Positions 12,232 to 23,147 of a stretch of 64,000 nt of DNA are shown piece after piece. The notes beneath the pieces were generated by a model, which searched no databases, had not been told where the DNA came from, and saw nothing but the letters and a program-made list of their open reading frames with translations. Position numbers and translations under genes: made by a program. How positions within the stretch are numbered: position 1 is the stretch's first letter; the number at the start of each line of letters is the position of its first letter. Origin of the DNA: Canna indica (Eukaryota; Streptophyta; Magnoliopsida; Zingiberales; Cannaceae); contig CP136890.1 of the NCBI GenBank assembly GCA_034359265.1, positions 34,328,501 to 34,392,500 of the forward strand, in the 5' to 3' direction.

Positions 12232-12243
12232 GCTCTAATACCA
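12232..12243 (-). other. Primer-binding site of the SIRE-like element
   Basis: On the minus strand this reads TGGTATTAGAGC, two bases after the LTR end. It differs by one base from the usual initiator-tRNA-Met site TGGTATCAGAGC. Confidence 0.85.
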
Positions 12244-13197
12244 ATTATTGGTGAAATGGCCACACTAGAGGGGGGGTGAATAGTGTGTTAACTAAATCTT
12301 ATCGCCTAATTCCAATTTTAATTATTTCTTACAACTTAGGCAATTCACAATTCTAATATTAAATGCGGAAGCAATTAGTAAGGCAATTAAGCAAACACAA
12401 AAGAGACAATGCTAACACAATTATTTATAATGGTTCGGCCCCAATGCCTACTCCACTACCTAAGCACCGTGCTTAGGATTTCACACCCAAATTCACTAAA
12501 TTATGAGTAGCTTACAATTGAGGACTTTACACCAGAAAGACCCTACACTCACCTTGAAGGCACTTCCACGCCCGGAAGTATCCCGCCTTCCTACCGAGTG
12601 AGCTTTCCCACCTCAATTCTTAAGACCTACTCCTAACTTAGTTTACACAAGTAGCCTTACACCTTATACACCAAGGTAACCGCTTATACACAAGACCACA
12701 CACTAGGTCTTCTTAACAAACTCAAGTAAATTTAAGTAAAAACAAATAAAAAACAACTCTATTACAAGAAGAAGGTCAAGAGAACTTATCACCATGAAAA
12801 CACCTCTTCTTCTTGAGCCTAGTACCCTTGATGAGCCCTTTAATGAAGAACACTTGAAGATGAGGGATCAAGAGCTAGGTTTGAAGAATTTCACTACTAG
12901 AAACTTCGTCTTCAGCAACGGCTATCAGCGACGACCGCTCAAGCCGTTGCTATTTGCAACGGCATTCTTACGGCCACTCGAGCCGTTGCAGAAAACTGTA
13001 TCTGCAATGGTTTTCTAACGGAAAACCGAGCCGTTGCTGATTATTTTAATTATCAGCAACGGCTTTCGGACGGAAAGGCGAGCCGTTGCTGATATTTTAA
13101 TTTTCAGCAACGGCTTTCTAACGGATAAGTGAGCCGTTGCTGATGATAACTTATCAGCAACGGCGTTCTAACGGGCGAGTGAGCCGTTGCTGATAAG

Positions 13198-13206
13198 TTT
13201 ATATAG
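13198..13206 (+). promoter_or_regulatory. Probable TATA box of CACTA A
   Basis: TTTATATAG lies directly after the last subterminal repeat. The same GATAAGTTTATATAGG context is kept at 22144 in element B and 42345 in element C, each followed by a C-rich leader. Position and conservation suggest the core promoter of the transposase transcript; the start site itself is not shown. Confidence 0.55.
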
Positions 13207-13638
13207 GGCACGCTCTCGCACCCGACCCTTCTTCCTCCCGCTGCTGCCGCCAATCCTGCCGACACCACTCGTCGCCGCTGCCGCTGCTGCCGACGCCAAC
13301 GACGCCGACCGCTGCTTCCGACTTGTTCAGGTATGTCTCCTCCCTGCGGCCGTCTCTTCCCTGCGGCCGGCGGGAATCACCCGACCGAAACCCTATTTCT
13401 AGGGTTTCGGCCGGCGGCGGTCGGCCGATGGCCGCCGCCGGACCTTCTGCAGTGGCCGGACAGTGTGTCCGGCCACTGTACGCCGGCACCGGAGGGTGGA
13501 CTCCGGCGCCGGAATTTATAATTTATATATATAATTTATATTATGTTATAATTGTTAATTAATTATTTTATAATTGTTAATTAATTGTTTAGATTAATTA
13601 TTTAATTTGTTAGATTAATTATTACGGTTTAGATTAAT

Positions 13639-13846
13639 TTCGGACGCGCGCCGGAATCGTCCACTTCGGACGCGCGCCGGAATCGTCCACTTCGGACGCG
13701 GGCCGGTATCATCCAATTCGGACTCGCGCCGGAATCATCCACTTCGGACGCGCGCCGGAATCGTGCAATTCGGACTCGCGCCGGAATCGTCCACTTCGGA
13801 CTCGCGCCGGAATCGTCCACTTCGGACGCGCCCCGAAATCGTCCAA
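13639..13846 (+). repeat. 26-bp tandem repeat, 8 copies
   Basis: The unit is TTCGGACGCGCGCCGGAATC followed by GTCCAC, repeated about eight times with small changes. Elements B (near 22590) and C (near 42880) have only about three or four degraded units at the same place, so the array has grown or shrunk within the family. It sits downstream of the leader, probably in a first intron. Confidence 0.9.
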
Positions 13847-14090
13847 TATGGACTCGAACTGTCTCGAAACATTTAGAAAATAATCATCCTCCGACGAGTT
13901 GATATATTTCACGTACGCATCAACGATCGGATATGATTTAGCAAAACCTTAGATCCGTTCGAGAATTGTATGTTCGTGTAAAAGAAGTAGATGATCTTTT
14001 ATACGACGTACAATTCTTGAATTGTCCCTGATTGGACAATTTGGGAATATAGTTATTTGTACTGCACTTACGTTTTTATTTTAACATCGA

Positions 14091-15038
14091 TGGCCCAAGC
14101 GATGGCCCGAGCTGGGACCACTAACATCGCGGAGACTCGGGGATACGGCCCCGGTTGGATTACTCCGGATATATGGGACCAGCTCATGGGGATATGGTCG
14201 ACGGATCGATGGCAGGAGGTTTCTCGGAATGCGGCTAGAAATCGCATGTCGGGAGGAGCAGCGCGTCACACCGGCGGCTCTGTTGCATTTGCAGTGCACG
14301 CAAACCGTATGGTAAGTATATCTTTTAATTATATATTTTATTTGTTATTATGTGTACTAATTAATGTATTTGTTTTGTAAATGTAGACGACGGTGTCGGA
14401 TGACGGGACTGTCCAGCGACCCTCCCCGATGGCGGTGTTCGAGCGGACTCACCGTCGAGCACATGGGACGGGGGAGTACATCGACAACCGCGCTGCATAC
14501 ATTATGGTAATTATATATTTGTTTAAATTATTCATTATATATTTATAATTTAAGTTTTATGATAAATATTAAACAAAAAATCAAACTCGAGTAGGAGACC
14601 TACAGCCAGACGGTGGTGCAGCGCGGGGGTACCCCCGAGGACTTTGACGCAGCATCGTGGGTCGAGGCCGCAGGTGGCTGGGACCATGGCCGCGTATATG
14701 GCTTCGCAGATAGTGGTCATGCACGAGCCGTACTAGGGCCACTTGGGGCACCGACCCCTCCGGTCGCTGGTGAGCGGCCGTCCACCTCTAGATCCAGTTA
14801 TGATTATAGTAATAGGATAAGGACACTAGAGGAGACGGTCGCGCGTCAGACTGAGATGATGGAGCGTCAGAGTCAGACGATGGCGAATATAGAAGCTATG
14901 CTACGCAACTTGTCAGGTCATCCCGAACCAGTCATCTCTTCGGCATCATCTAATCCATCGTCCTCGAGTCAGTCCACGCCGGTGTACACTCAAGCGCTCC
15001 AGACCCCGCCATATAATCCAGACCATCCTCCATCTTGA
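14091..15038 (+). pseudogene. Transposase_24-type CACTA gene, 5'-deleted
   Basis: Three exons are recognisable by comparison with element B: 14091-14311 (WITPDIWDQLMGIWSTDRWQ...HTGGSVAFAVHANRM), 14387-14506 (TVQRPSPMAVFERTHRRAHG) and 14595-15038 (ETYSQTVVQRGGTPEDFDAA, ending DPDHPPS-like then TGA). Introns have GT...AG ends. The pattern matches the plant Ptta/En/Spm protein family Transposase_24 (PF03004), the second CACTA gene, thought to bind subterminal repeats. Exons 1, 2 and the start of exon 3 are deleted. The remaining reading frame is open, unlike B and C. Confidence 0.8.
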
Positions 15039-16413
15039 TCGTGAGATTTTTTGTTTGGATATTGAACTTGTTTAACTTATTTTGTTTGGATATTGATACT
15101 TCAATTTCGCATTTGAATTGTTTTTATACTATCGTGGATAATTATCAATATAAGTATAATTGTTTTGATGTATATATGTTGGTGTGTTTGTGATGTGTGA
15201 ATGAATGTGTATGAGGTGTTTGTGATGTGTGAATGAATGTGTGTATGAGGGTATGGGTGTGTGAGTTATGTATCAGATAAATGTATCAATGTATCAATGG
15301 AAATTTGAAATTTTCAAATTTTCTGGTTGCAGGTATTCGTCATCAGCAACGGCTTTCCCACGGGCGTCCGTGGGAAAGCCGTTGCTAAAAGTGTATCGAA
15401 AGCCGTTGCTGATGACCTACAGCAACGGCGTAGCGACGGCGTTTTACTAACGGCGTTGCTACGGACTCAGCGGCCGTTGCTATTAATGTTATCAGCAACG
15501 GCTCCGGGTCTGTGGCAAACCCGTTGCTGATAATAGTTTTAGCGACGGCCCGAGCGGCCGTTGCTGATAATGTTTTGAGCGATGGCCCGAGCGGCCGTTG
15601 CTGATCCGTTGCGAAGTCATCAGCAACGCGACTTTCTGTCACGGCTCTATTGCAACGGCTCAGCCGTTGCTGATGCTCTTCAGCAACGGCTCAGCAACGG
15701 CATCAGCCGTTGCTGATGACCATTTTTCTAGTAGTGTTTGATCAATTGAGAAGCTTGGAGGATGCTAAAGATCACTCTTTAAGGATTATTGGTAGCAATA
15801 GTTTGCCTAGGAGAGAGAGAGAGAGGGGGGGGGAGGGTATTTATAACCCTCCAACCAAAGGGCTTGTCAATGGGCGCATTTTTGCTCATTGCCGACGCCC
15901 GGTCACTTGCCGATCGATCATCGGTCCACCGATGGATCGACCGCCCAAGCGATCGCGGCATTCTGCCACTTCTGGGCACACTTCGGTCGACCGACTAGTC
16001 GACTGATTTGGCTACTACCAATTTTCCGCCACATTCGGTCGACCGGACAATCGACCGAATTGGCTACTGTCAATTTTTAACATCATTCAGTCGACCAATC
16101 GGTCGATCGAACCTGGACTGGAAAACTTCTTTTAGATCTTCTCGTTGCGCACTTTGTTTTCTGGTTCCATTCTTCAGCGTGCTCCAACTCGAAAGGCTTT
16201 CCATGTATTCTTTTAATTTGTCCAAGCCATCTCTGGTGCACACATTGGTTTGTATCAAGATCGATGTCGCAAGACGTGAAACTTGACTTGTCATTTATCG
16301 ATCCTGCGAGCTTCATACTTCAAGAACTTGATTAAACAGATTTGGTTTTTTATCATCAAAATAGTCATGAAGAGAATAGAGCATGAAGGAAAAAACCTTC
16401 GGCCAACATGCAT

Positions 16414-16892
16414 TGTTTTGGGCAATCGTGGGCCGAGTGATGTTTTGGGCCGTCATGGGCCAAGTGGATGTTTTGAGCCATTATGGGCCGAGTTGACATG
16501 GTACTTGATATTTGGGCCACTAAGGGTCGAATGATTGGTGCGTCTGAGCACGAGTTTTGTGGATGACTGTTTTACTTTACATGCTATTACATTCCAACAC
16601 TTCCTTAATTACAATTTATAAACTTAGTTTGAATTTTCAAAGACAACAACTTAAACCAAAAAATCTGCTAGTCGATGCAGAAATTTCAGGATAGCTAGTT
16701 CGACGCGTCGTTTTGCGATCAACCAGTGGTCCAAATGATCTGAAATTTTGTGGTTAGATTGCATGATAATCATACTTGGTACCCTATGAGTTTTATAGTC
16801 ATTTCACAGAAAAACTAAGGGTTTAGTAGTACTAGCAAAAGTGAACCTGATAAGGTTCGAGAAGTGCCAAAATTTGGCGAAGTATGGGGGAC
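16414..16892 (+). repeat. Decayed Gypsy-type sequence before the 3' LTR
   Basis: Continues the sequence left of the SIRE-like insertion. It starts with three short repeats around 'ttttgggccgtcatgggccgag' and ends in a purine-rich GAAGTATGGGGGAC (16880-16892) that fits a polypurine tract before an LTR beginning TGTCTTGACC. No gene is seen. Confidence 0.45.
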
Positions 16893-17880
16893 TGTCTTGA
16901 CCCCATTTGAGGACCGAGTTACCTTCATGTTATGGCTGTGTGTCTATGATAATGTTGATATGCGCTCCTATTATTTTACTCGTGGTGGTGACGCGTAGTG
17001 TAGCGTCAATAAAATTCCAGGTCAGAGGCACTTATACTAGTGCTGAAATCTCTAACTCATTAAGTAATAATGAGTTGCTTGAATTCCCTTCTGGGATGGA
17101 TGGATAATGACTGGTTAAGCTCATATACTCCTGGGTGGGTTTCATTTGATTGGAGTGGTGGGGTGCACGGCGGACGAGAGAGTGAGGCTGAGAGTAGGTC
17201 GGACTCGATGCGGCCATGCGCACCCGTGATATCGGTAGATTGCATAAACCACTCGAGTAATACTATTGGTGTGTATTCTTGTGTGCTTCCTTATTCTTGT
17301 GATTTATGCTTGGATCGTGCCTGGGTTGAGAAGTGCTTTAGTTGGTGGAGCTATCACCTGACTCAGCGAGAGAATTATGGACTCGGGAAGCTCCTCAGCA
17401 AGCCACACTAACGACCGACCCAAGGAGTCACGTTGGTTGGAGGGCCTTCCCAACCAGAGCGGGATTACTCGGATTGGTAGGCCATCCTATCTCGGAGGGC
17501 CGGGGCGAGAAGCTCGCTAGACAGTGTCTGAATGACTGACTCGTGAGATTATATAAATGTTGTGTTGTGATATGGATGATGTGTTAAGATGTGCGGAGGC
17601 GTACTAGATGGTGGCTTAGATGTTGTGACTTCTACACGGTAGGGTAAAATTTAATCCAATGTTATTTTAAAATGAAAAAAAAGGTGTGTGCTTGTGCATT
17701 GTGCTTGTGATAGCATTAGAGGGCATTCTTAACGGTGGAGACTCGCTAGAGGGCTTTCCTAGCATTGAGTCATGTCGGAGGGCTTTCCCGACGGGAGAGG
17801 ACAACAACACTAGAGGGCTTTCCTAGGCTGTGTGTCCCGTGGATGGGTACTTGCTAGAGGGCAATCCTTGCACCCTACCC

Positions 17881-18151
17881 AGTGGTGCGCATCGCACACG
17901 AGTCGATATTGGGCCGGATGGGCCGAGTGGTGCGCATCGCACACTAGTTGATATTGGGTTGGATGGGCTGAGTGGTGCGCATTGTGCACGAGTTGATATT
18001 AGGCCAGATGGGCCGAGTGGTGCGCATCGCACATGAGTTGATATTCGGTCGGACTGGCTGAGTGGTGCGCATCGCGCACGAGTTGATATTGGGCCGAACG
18101 GGCCGAGTGGTGCGCATCACACACGAATTGATACTGGACTGGATTGGACCG
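17881..18151 (+). repeat. 45-bp tandem repeat, 6 copies, in LTR
   Basis: Six units starting AGTGGTGCGCATCGCACACG at 17881, 17926 and every 45 bases after. It is the same unit as the four-copy array at 3951, so copy number differs between the two related LTRs. Confidence 0.9.
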
Positions 18152-18845
18152 GGTGTGCGCCTCGCGCACGAGTGATTCTGGGTCGAGACTTACGTTGGTG
18201 AGCCATGCCGACGACTGACCCGAGTGGCATGGGTCGGACGGCCTTTCCCAACCGAGTTGTAGGCACTGAGGCTAGAGGGCCTTCCTAGCTCACTGAGCCC
18301 GAGTTGTGAAGTTTCACTAGGGTGGCTAGCCTAGCAAGCACCCCGTGAGTTGTAGGCGGGTAACTAGAGGACTGCTCTAAATGGACCGAGTCATGCTACG
18401 TGGTGTGCGTTGCGCATGAGTTAATATTATAATATGGACCATGATTATATTTATCATTTGATCACACAGTTAATTACTGCATTATTTATTTATATGGTTT
18501 GGCTCGATGATGGTCGAGACGGCCACTCACTGAGTTCTTTGAACTCATCATTCTTTCTGAATACTATTTTATAGAGCATGACCATTAAGGTATGATGCGG
18601 CTGGTGGAGGCGGACTCCGGTGGCGGTCTTGTGGAACCTGTTGATGTAGTCGAGCCGAGTCGAGTCGAGTCGGATTTGAATTTATTTAAGAGACCTATTG
18701 TTTATGTGAGATTTGTAGTTACTTGAACATTTGAACTTATGTGGTATTGGTACTTGGTTACGTAGTTTTTACTTAAATTGCTACTAAGTTGCTATTATAG
18801 TGATAAATTTGTATGTTTGGTAACTTGAATTGGTTATATTACATG

Positions 18846-21357
18846 TGTGGAAATTAGTGGAGAGGGAAAAATCAATTATCTTGGTAGCCCCCTCTACCAA
18901 TATATACAATACAAGGTCAATTACACTATGGTCCAAGGATATATTATATTTACACTTTGGTCCCTTAGCACTTCCCCTCAAGTTGAAGCAAATATATCAT
19001 ATATGCCCAACTTGTTACATATATAAATCACTCTTAGACCTATTAAAGACTTAGTTAGCACATCAGCTAGCTAACTGATCATTGGAACTCACAAATGACA
19101 AGACAATTTCCTTGGATTGCACTTTCTCCCTGATGAAATAACAATCAATTTCTATGTGTTTTGTCCGATTAGAGACAATATATATGGCTGCTTGATTATC
19201 ACATAATATCTTCATTGGTTCTACTTGAGTGATACCAAGTTCCCTCATAAATTTCTTGAGCCATATGAGTTCACAAATTACAAGGGCCATAGCCCTATAT
19301 TCTGCCTCTACACTAGACCTGGCCACAACAGTCTGCTTCTTACTTTTCCATGAGACTAGATTGTCACCAAGCATTACTCAATATCCGGATGTTGATCGAC
19401 GATTAATAGGTGAGCTAGACCAATCATCATCATAGTAATCCGTCACTTGTAGGTGTCCCCGGTCACTATATAAGAGACCTTTTCCTGGTGTAGCCTTTAG
19501 ATATCGAAGAAATTCTTAATGTAGCTTCCCAATCACTGTCATAGGGTGAATAAAGAAATTGGCTAATTACGCTTACAGCAAAGGAAATGTCGAGCCTTGT
19601 AATTGTAAGGTAGTTTAGCTTGCCTAACAATCTGCGATAGTGACTTGGATCAGCTAAAGGCTCTCCCTATCCTGGCAGCAGCTTTGTATTCGGGTCCATG
19701 GGAGTGTCCATTGGTCGTGCTCCCCCTAGCCGAGCTACTTCAATGCCAATAAAATATTTTAAATCACCCAAATTTTTAGTTTAAAATTGCTGGTGTAAAT
19801 GAGATTTCAACCTTTATATCTCTTTTGTATCATCTCCAGTAATAATAATATCGTCTACATAAACAATTAGAATCACTCATTTCCCTACAAAAAAAGTGTG
19901 AAAGAAGACTGAGTGATCTGAAGTGCTCCTGATCATGCCAAACTTGATAATAGCATAACTGAATTTGCCAAACCAAGCACGCGAGGATTGTTTCAAACCA
20001 TAGAGAGACTTTTTCAGCCTGCGGACTAAGATGGACTCCCCCTAAGTAACAAAACATGGACGTTGCTCCATATATACCTCCTCATTAAGGTCATCATGCA
20101 GAAATGCATTCTTGATATCAAGCTGATGAAGTCGCCAACTAGAAATAGTAGCAAGTGTGAGGAGCAGATGTACGAAAGCAATTTTATCACCTGGAGAAAA
20201 AGTATCCAAGTAGTCTACAGTGTACTGTTGTATGTATCTTTTGGCTACCAACCGAGTCTTAAATCGATCAATAGAGTCATCAGGATCCGTCTTGACTGTG
20301 AAGACTCACTTGCAACTAACTGTGGATTTGGTAGAAGGAATAGGAACCAGCTCCCACGTGTCATTAGAATGCAATGTTTAGATGCAGAAATGTTACGAGA
20401 CATATGATCAGATGCTCCCGAATCTAAAATCCAAGGATGTCCACAAGAAGTATGCGACATATATGTAGTATGAGTACATCTGTGAGAAGAAGAAGAGTTT
20501 GGCTAATGTGACTGTGAGTTCTGAGTTAGACTGATACTGAAGTAATCGAGTGTACTCATATGATGAAATAGTGACAATAGATCGTGGTTGACTTCCCAGA
20601 ATACCGTTCAAAGATAATTGCTCAGACTATACTAGATCAGCGGTATGAGATGGATGATCAAGAGGATATTCATGTAAGAAATAATAATGGTTTTTATCAT
20701 GATTCTTCTTACCATGGTCCTTATCAGCAACTTATCATGGTCCTTATCAGAAGCTTGAATATATATATATTTCCTTACGTCACGTTGTTAATGTTAAGAC
20801 AAGTGTACAGGATGCCCATGTGATGCCAAAAAAGCAAACAGCCCATGTGATGCCAAGAAGAAAGCAAATAGTCAAGATGTCACGTTATCTAATGAGGACA
20901 GAAGTCAGACAAAAATCAAATATTTGCGACAGAAATCAAAGAAAATCTTGCGGACAGAAATACAATTGCACCTCGCACGAACAGGAAATCCACGAGATGG
21001 ATGCGGCTTGCAGGAGAGCGCAATCCGAGTGGAGAACAGGCGCGTGAGGAGACACGAGCGGAAAACTGGGCGTGCTTGCGATCAAATCTTGTTGAAATTA
21101 ATGACGCAGCAAGAAGACGCAATCCTTGTGAGAGATGACGGTGCCTCTGAAGTAGCCGCGTGTGAATAGAAGACTACGTGAACAGTAGTCGGATGAAAAA
21201 TTAAGGATTAGAGGCTATGACTCCGATACCATATGAAAATTAGGGGAGAAGGAAAACTTAATTTATCTTGATAGCCCCCTCTACTAATATATATAATACA
21301 AGGTCAATTACACTATGGTCCAATAATACATTATATTTAAACTTTGGTCCCTTAACA
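18846..21357 (-). mobile_element. Copia element L, 2.5 kb, internally deleted
   Basis: Short LTRs (18846-18970 and 21232-21357, about 125 bp) share TGTGGAAATTAGTGGAG and ...CTTTGGTCCCTTARCA. On the minus strand the primer-binding site TGGTATCGGAGTC (21219-21231) and a polypurine tract CTTGAGGGGAAG (18971-18982) are present. The flanks ACATG (18841-18845) and GTATG (21358-21362) are each one change from GCATG, the base order in the uninterrupted LTR near 4786, so that is the original target. Confidence 0.85.
19063..20460 (-). pseudogene. pol: Copia pol remnant (protease fused to RT, RNase H)
   Basis: Reading from 20460: WILDSGASDHMSRN is the Copia protease active site (DSGA). Within about 30 residues the sequence jumps to reverse transcriptase (TWELVPIPSTK...FKTRLVAKRY...LDIKNAFLHDDLNEEVYM, 20370-20042). 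The integrase has therefore been deleted. RT continues with frameshifts to 19830, and RNase H follows at 19374-19063 (KKQTVVARSSVEAEYRAMA; LCDNQAAIYI; KHIEIDCYFIREKV). Several stops make it non-functional. Confidence 0.8.
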
Positions 21358-21444
21358 GTATGGTTAAGTGTAATTGCATGATTTAGACTTCGGAGTGTCT
21401 GTCCGCACTCTGGCGATCACGTGATTCGATTTTGAGGCATGACA

Positions 21445-21609
21445 TCTGAGTGCTGATAATCTCTATATTGAACATTCTAACAGGTTTGTCCATTGTTCCC
21501 CTGAATTGTGTGTGCGCCGAAACAAACAATAGCACAATACAGGTAATTTCAACTAGAAGAAGTTTGGAACATATATCATCACTTAAAAATCATAGTTCAA
21601 GATAGAGTC
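21445..21609. other. Unassigned flank ending in a 23-bp direct repeat
   Basis: No gene or terminus is seen in 21445-21586. Bases 21587-21609 (AAATCATAGTTCAAGATAGA plus three) recur at 32369-32391 with one mismatch, directly abutting the two outer LTR ends of Copia E. Confidence 0.6.
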
Positions 21610-22143
21610 CGATGAAGATTGGACACAATCTGACTCTTAGATGATCAAAAGGAAGATGGAATCGAAAGAAGGGAAGAAGCTATTCTTCCCCAATTCATTA
21701 TTTAAAACAAAACAGAATGAGGTCAAAGTGGTAAAAGGAGGTTAACTCAGTTAACCTTTAGTTTGAACTAACGCGCCACATTTATAGCTGTGTTTACATT
21801 ATTAACTAACAGTAGTAAAGTACTAAAATACCCTCTAAATGTTATTACACCAAGAAGTACAAAATGGTAAATCTACTTATCTATATTCACTACTAGAAAT
21901 TGAGTCTTCAGCAACGGTTATCAGCAACGGCCGCTCAAGCCGTTGCTATTTGCAATAGCATTCTTACGGCCGCTCAAGCCGTTGCAGATATGTTGTATCT
22001 GCAACGGCTTTCTAACGAACACGCGAGTCGTTGCTGATGATTTTAATTATCAGCAACGGCTTTCTAACGGACAAGTGAGCCGTTGCTGATGATAACTTAT
22101 TAGCAATGACTTTCTAACGGGCGAGTGAGCCGTTGCTGATAAG

Positions 22144-22152
22144 TTTATATAG
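22144..22152 (+). promoter_or_regulatory. Probable TATA box of CACTA B
   Basis: TTTATATAG follows the last left subterminal repeat and precedes a C-rich leader (22160-22290), with the same spacing as in elements A and C. Confidence 0.55.
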
Positions 22153-22855
22153 GTCGCAGATCGCGCCCGACCCTTCTTCCTCCCGCTACTGCCGCCGCCG
22201 CCTCCTCCTCCCGCCTCTCGCCGCCGCTGCCGACGCCGAGCTACTGCTGTCGACGCTGCCGTCCGTCCTCGACCGCCGATTTCAGGTAATCATCGCCTTC
22301 CGGCCGTCTCTTCCCGTTGCGACCGACGGGAAATCCGACCGAAACCCTATTTTTAGGGTTTCAGCCGGCGGCGGTCGGCCGATGGCGGCCACCGGAGCTT
22401 TTACAGTGTCCGAACACTCTGTCCGGACACTGTACGCCGACGCCGGATTCCACCGGACTCCAGCGCCGGAAATAGCAGATTTATATATTTTTTTATATAT
22501 ATATGTTAATTAATTATTTAGATTAATTGTTTAATTTGTTAGATTAATTATTAGGGTTTAGATTAATTTTTAGGGTTTAGATTAATTTCGGAATTGTCCA
22601 CTTCGGACGCGCGCCGGAATCGTCCACTTCGAACTCTTGCCGAAATCGTCGAATTTGGACTCGTGTCGGAATTGTCCAATATGGACTCGAACTGTCTCGA
22701 AACATTTAGAAAATAATCATCCATCCGACGAGTTGATATGTTTCACATACGCAACGACGAGTTGGATATGATTTAGCAAAACCTTAGATCCGTTCGGAGA
22801 TTGTATGTTCGTGTAAAAAAAGTAGATGATCTTTTATACGACTTACAATTCTTGA

Positions 22856-23099
22856 ATTGTCCCTGATTGGACAATTTGGGAATATAGTTATTTGTACTGC
22901 ACTTACGTTTTTATTTTAACTGTTAACTAATTATTCTAAATTTCGGCAACATCTCTCTTGTTCTCCGATACGCGCCCAGATGATATGCGTATTCGGAGAA
23001 CTATAGGGAGATGCTGCCAAAATTTAGAATGAAGTTAGCAGTTAAAATAAGTACTTAGTGCAATATAAATAACATAAATCCCGAATGGAATAGGACAAT
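22856..23099 (+). other. Long imperfect hairpin upstream of TNPD
   Basis: The left arm (22856-22970) and right arm (22986-23099) are inverted copies about 115 nt long, separated by GCCCAGATGAT. The best-paired stretch couples CTAAATTTCGGCAACATCTC with its near complement around 23010-23030. The hairpin ends 49 bases before the TNPD start codon. Element C keeps it at 43137-43367. It could be an old nested MITE, a small-RNA precursor or a regulatory fold; the sequence alone does not decide. Confidence 0.75.
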
Positions 23100-23147
23100 C
23101 TCACCTAAAGACATTAACCAAAGAAATTGTCATTGATTGACAGAATC

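Larger units (their letters stand above)
12892..15736 (+). mobile_element. CACTA element A, 2845 bp, TSD TTT
   Basis: The ends CACTACTAGAAACTTCG and ...CATTTTTCTAGTAGTG are flanked by TTT (12889-12891 and 15737-15739). Subterminal regions (12914-13195 and 15340-15720) are packed with CAGCAACGGC and GCCGTTGCTG in both orientations. It is an internal-deletion derivative: the TNPD gene is gone and only the 3' part of the second transposase gene remains. It would need proteins from a copy such as element B. It lies inside the SIRE-like 5' LTR and so is younger than that insertion. Confidence 0.95.
5755..16408 (-). mobile_element. SIRE-like Copia element, non-autonomous, TSD TGCAT
   Basis: Two LTRs (5755-6992 and 12246-16408, the latter interrupted) bound a minus-strand interior. 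TGCAT is duplicated at 5750-5754 and 16409-16413. A primer-binding site and polypurine tract sit at the expected places for minus-strand reading. The interior holds a Copia-type gag next to the 5' LTR and a PF20167-like gene near the 3' LTR. I see no protease, integrase, reverse transcriptase or RNase H, so it must have moved with help from an autonomous relative. Removing nested CACTA A leaves about 7.8 kb. Confidence 0.85.
12246..16408 (-). repeat. 5' LTR of the SIRE-like element, split by CACTA A
   Basis: The segments 12246-12891 and 15740-16408 align with the LTR at 5755-6992. The join is seamless across the CACTA insertion once one TTT is removed (compare 'aagaatttgatcaattgag' near 6380). 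Near 16250 it keeps about 75 bases that the other LTR has lost. Confidence 0.9.
16893..21444 (+). repeat. Gypsy-type 3' LTR, split by Copia L
   Basis: The proposed start TGTCTTGACCCC follows a polypurine-like tract, and the end ...GAGGCATGACA is at 21444. Without the nested Copia it is about 2.0 kb. From 17860 onward it aligns with the LTR ending at 4876. Repeated 'ctagagggctttccta' phrases fill 17700-17850. The start is inferred from its context and from the complementary TGTC...GACA ends, not from a target duplication. Confidence 0.6.

Noticed and set aside
13187..13562. Several open frames in the CACTA A leader
   Set aside because: GC-rich untranslated leader; the frames are not kept in the corresponding leaders of B and C.
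17881..18151. Regularly spaced repeats that could suggest a CRISPR array
   Set aside because: The whole 45-bp unit repeats with no unique spacers, and the context is a plant LTR.
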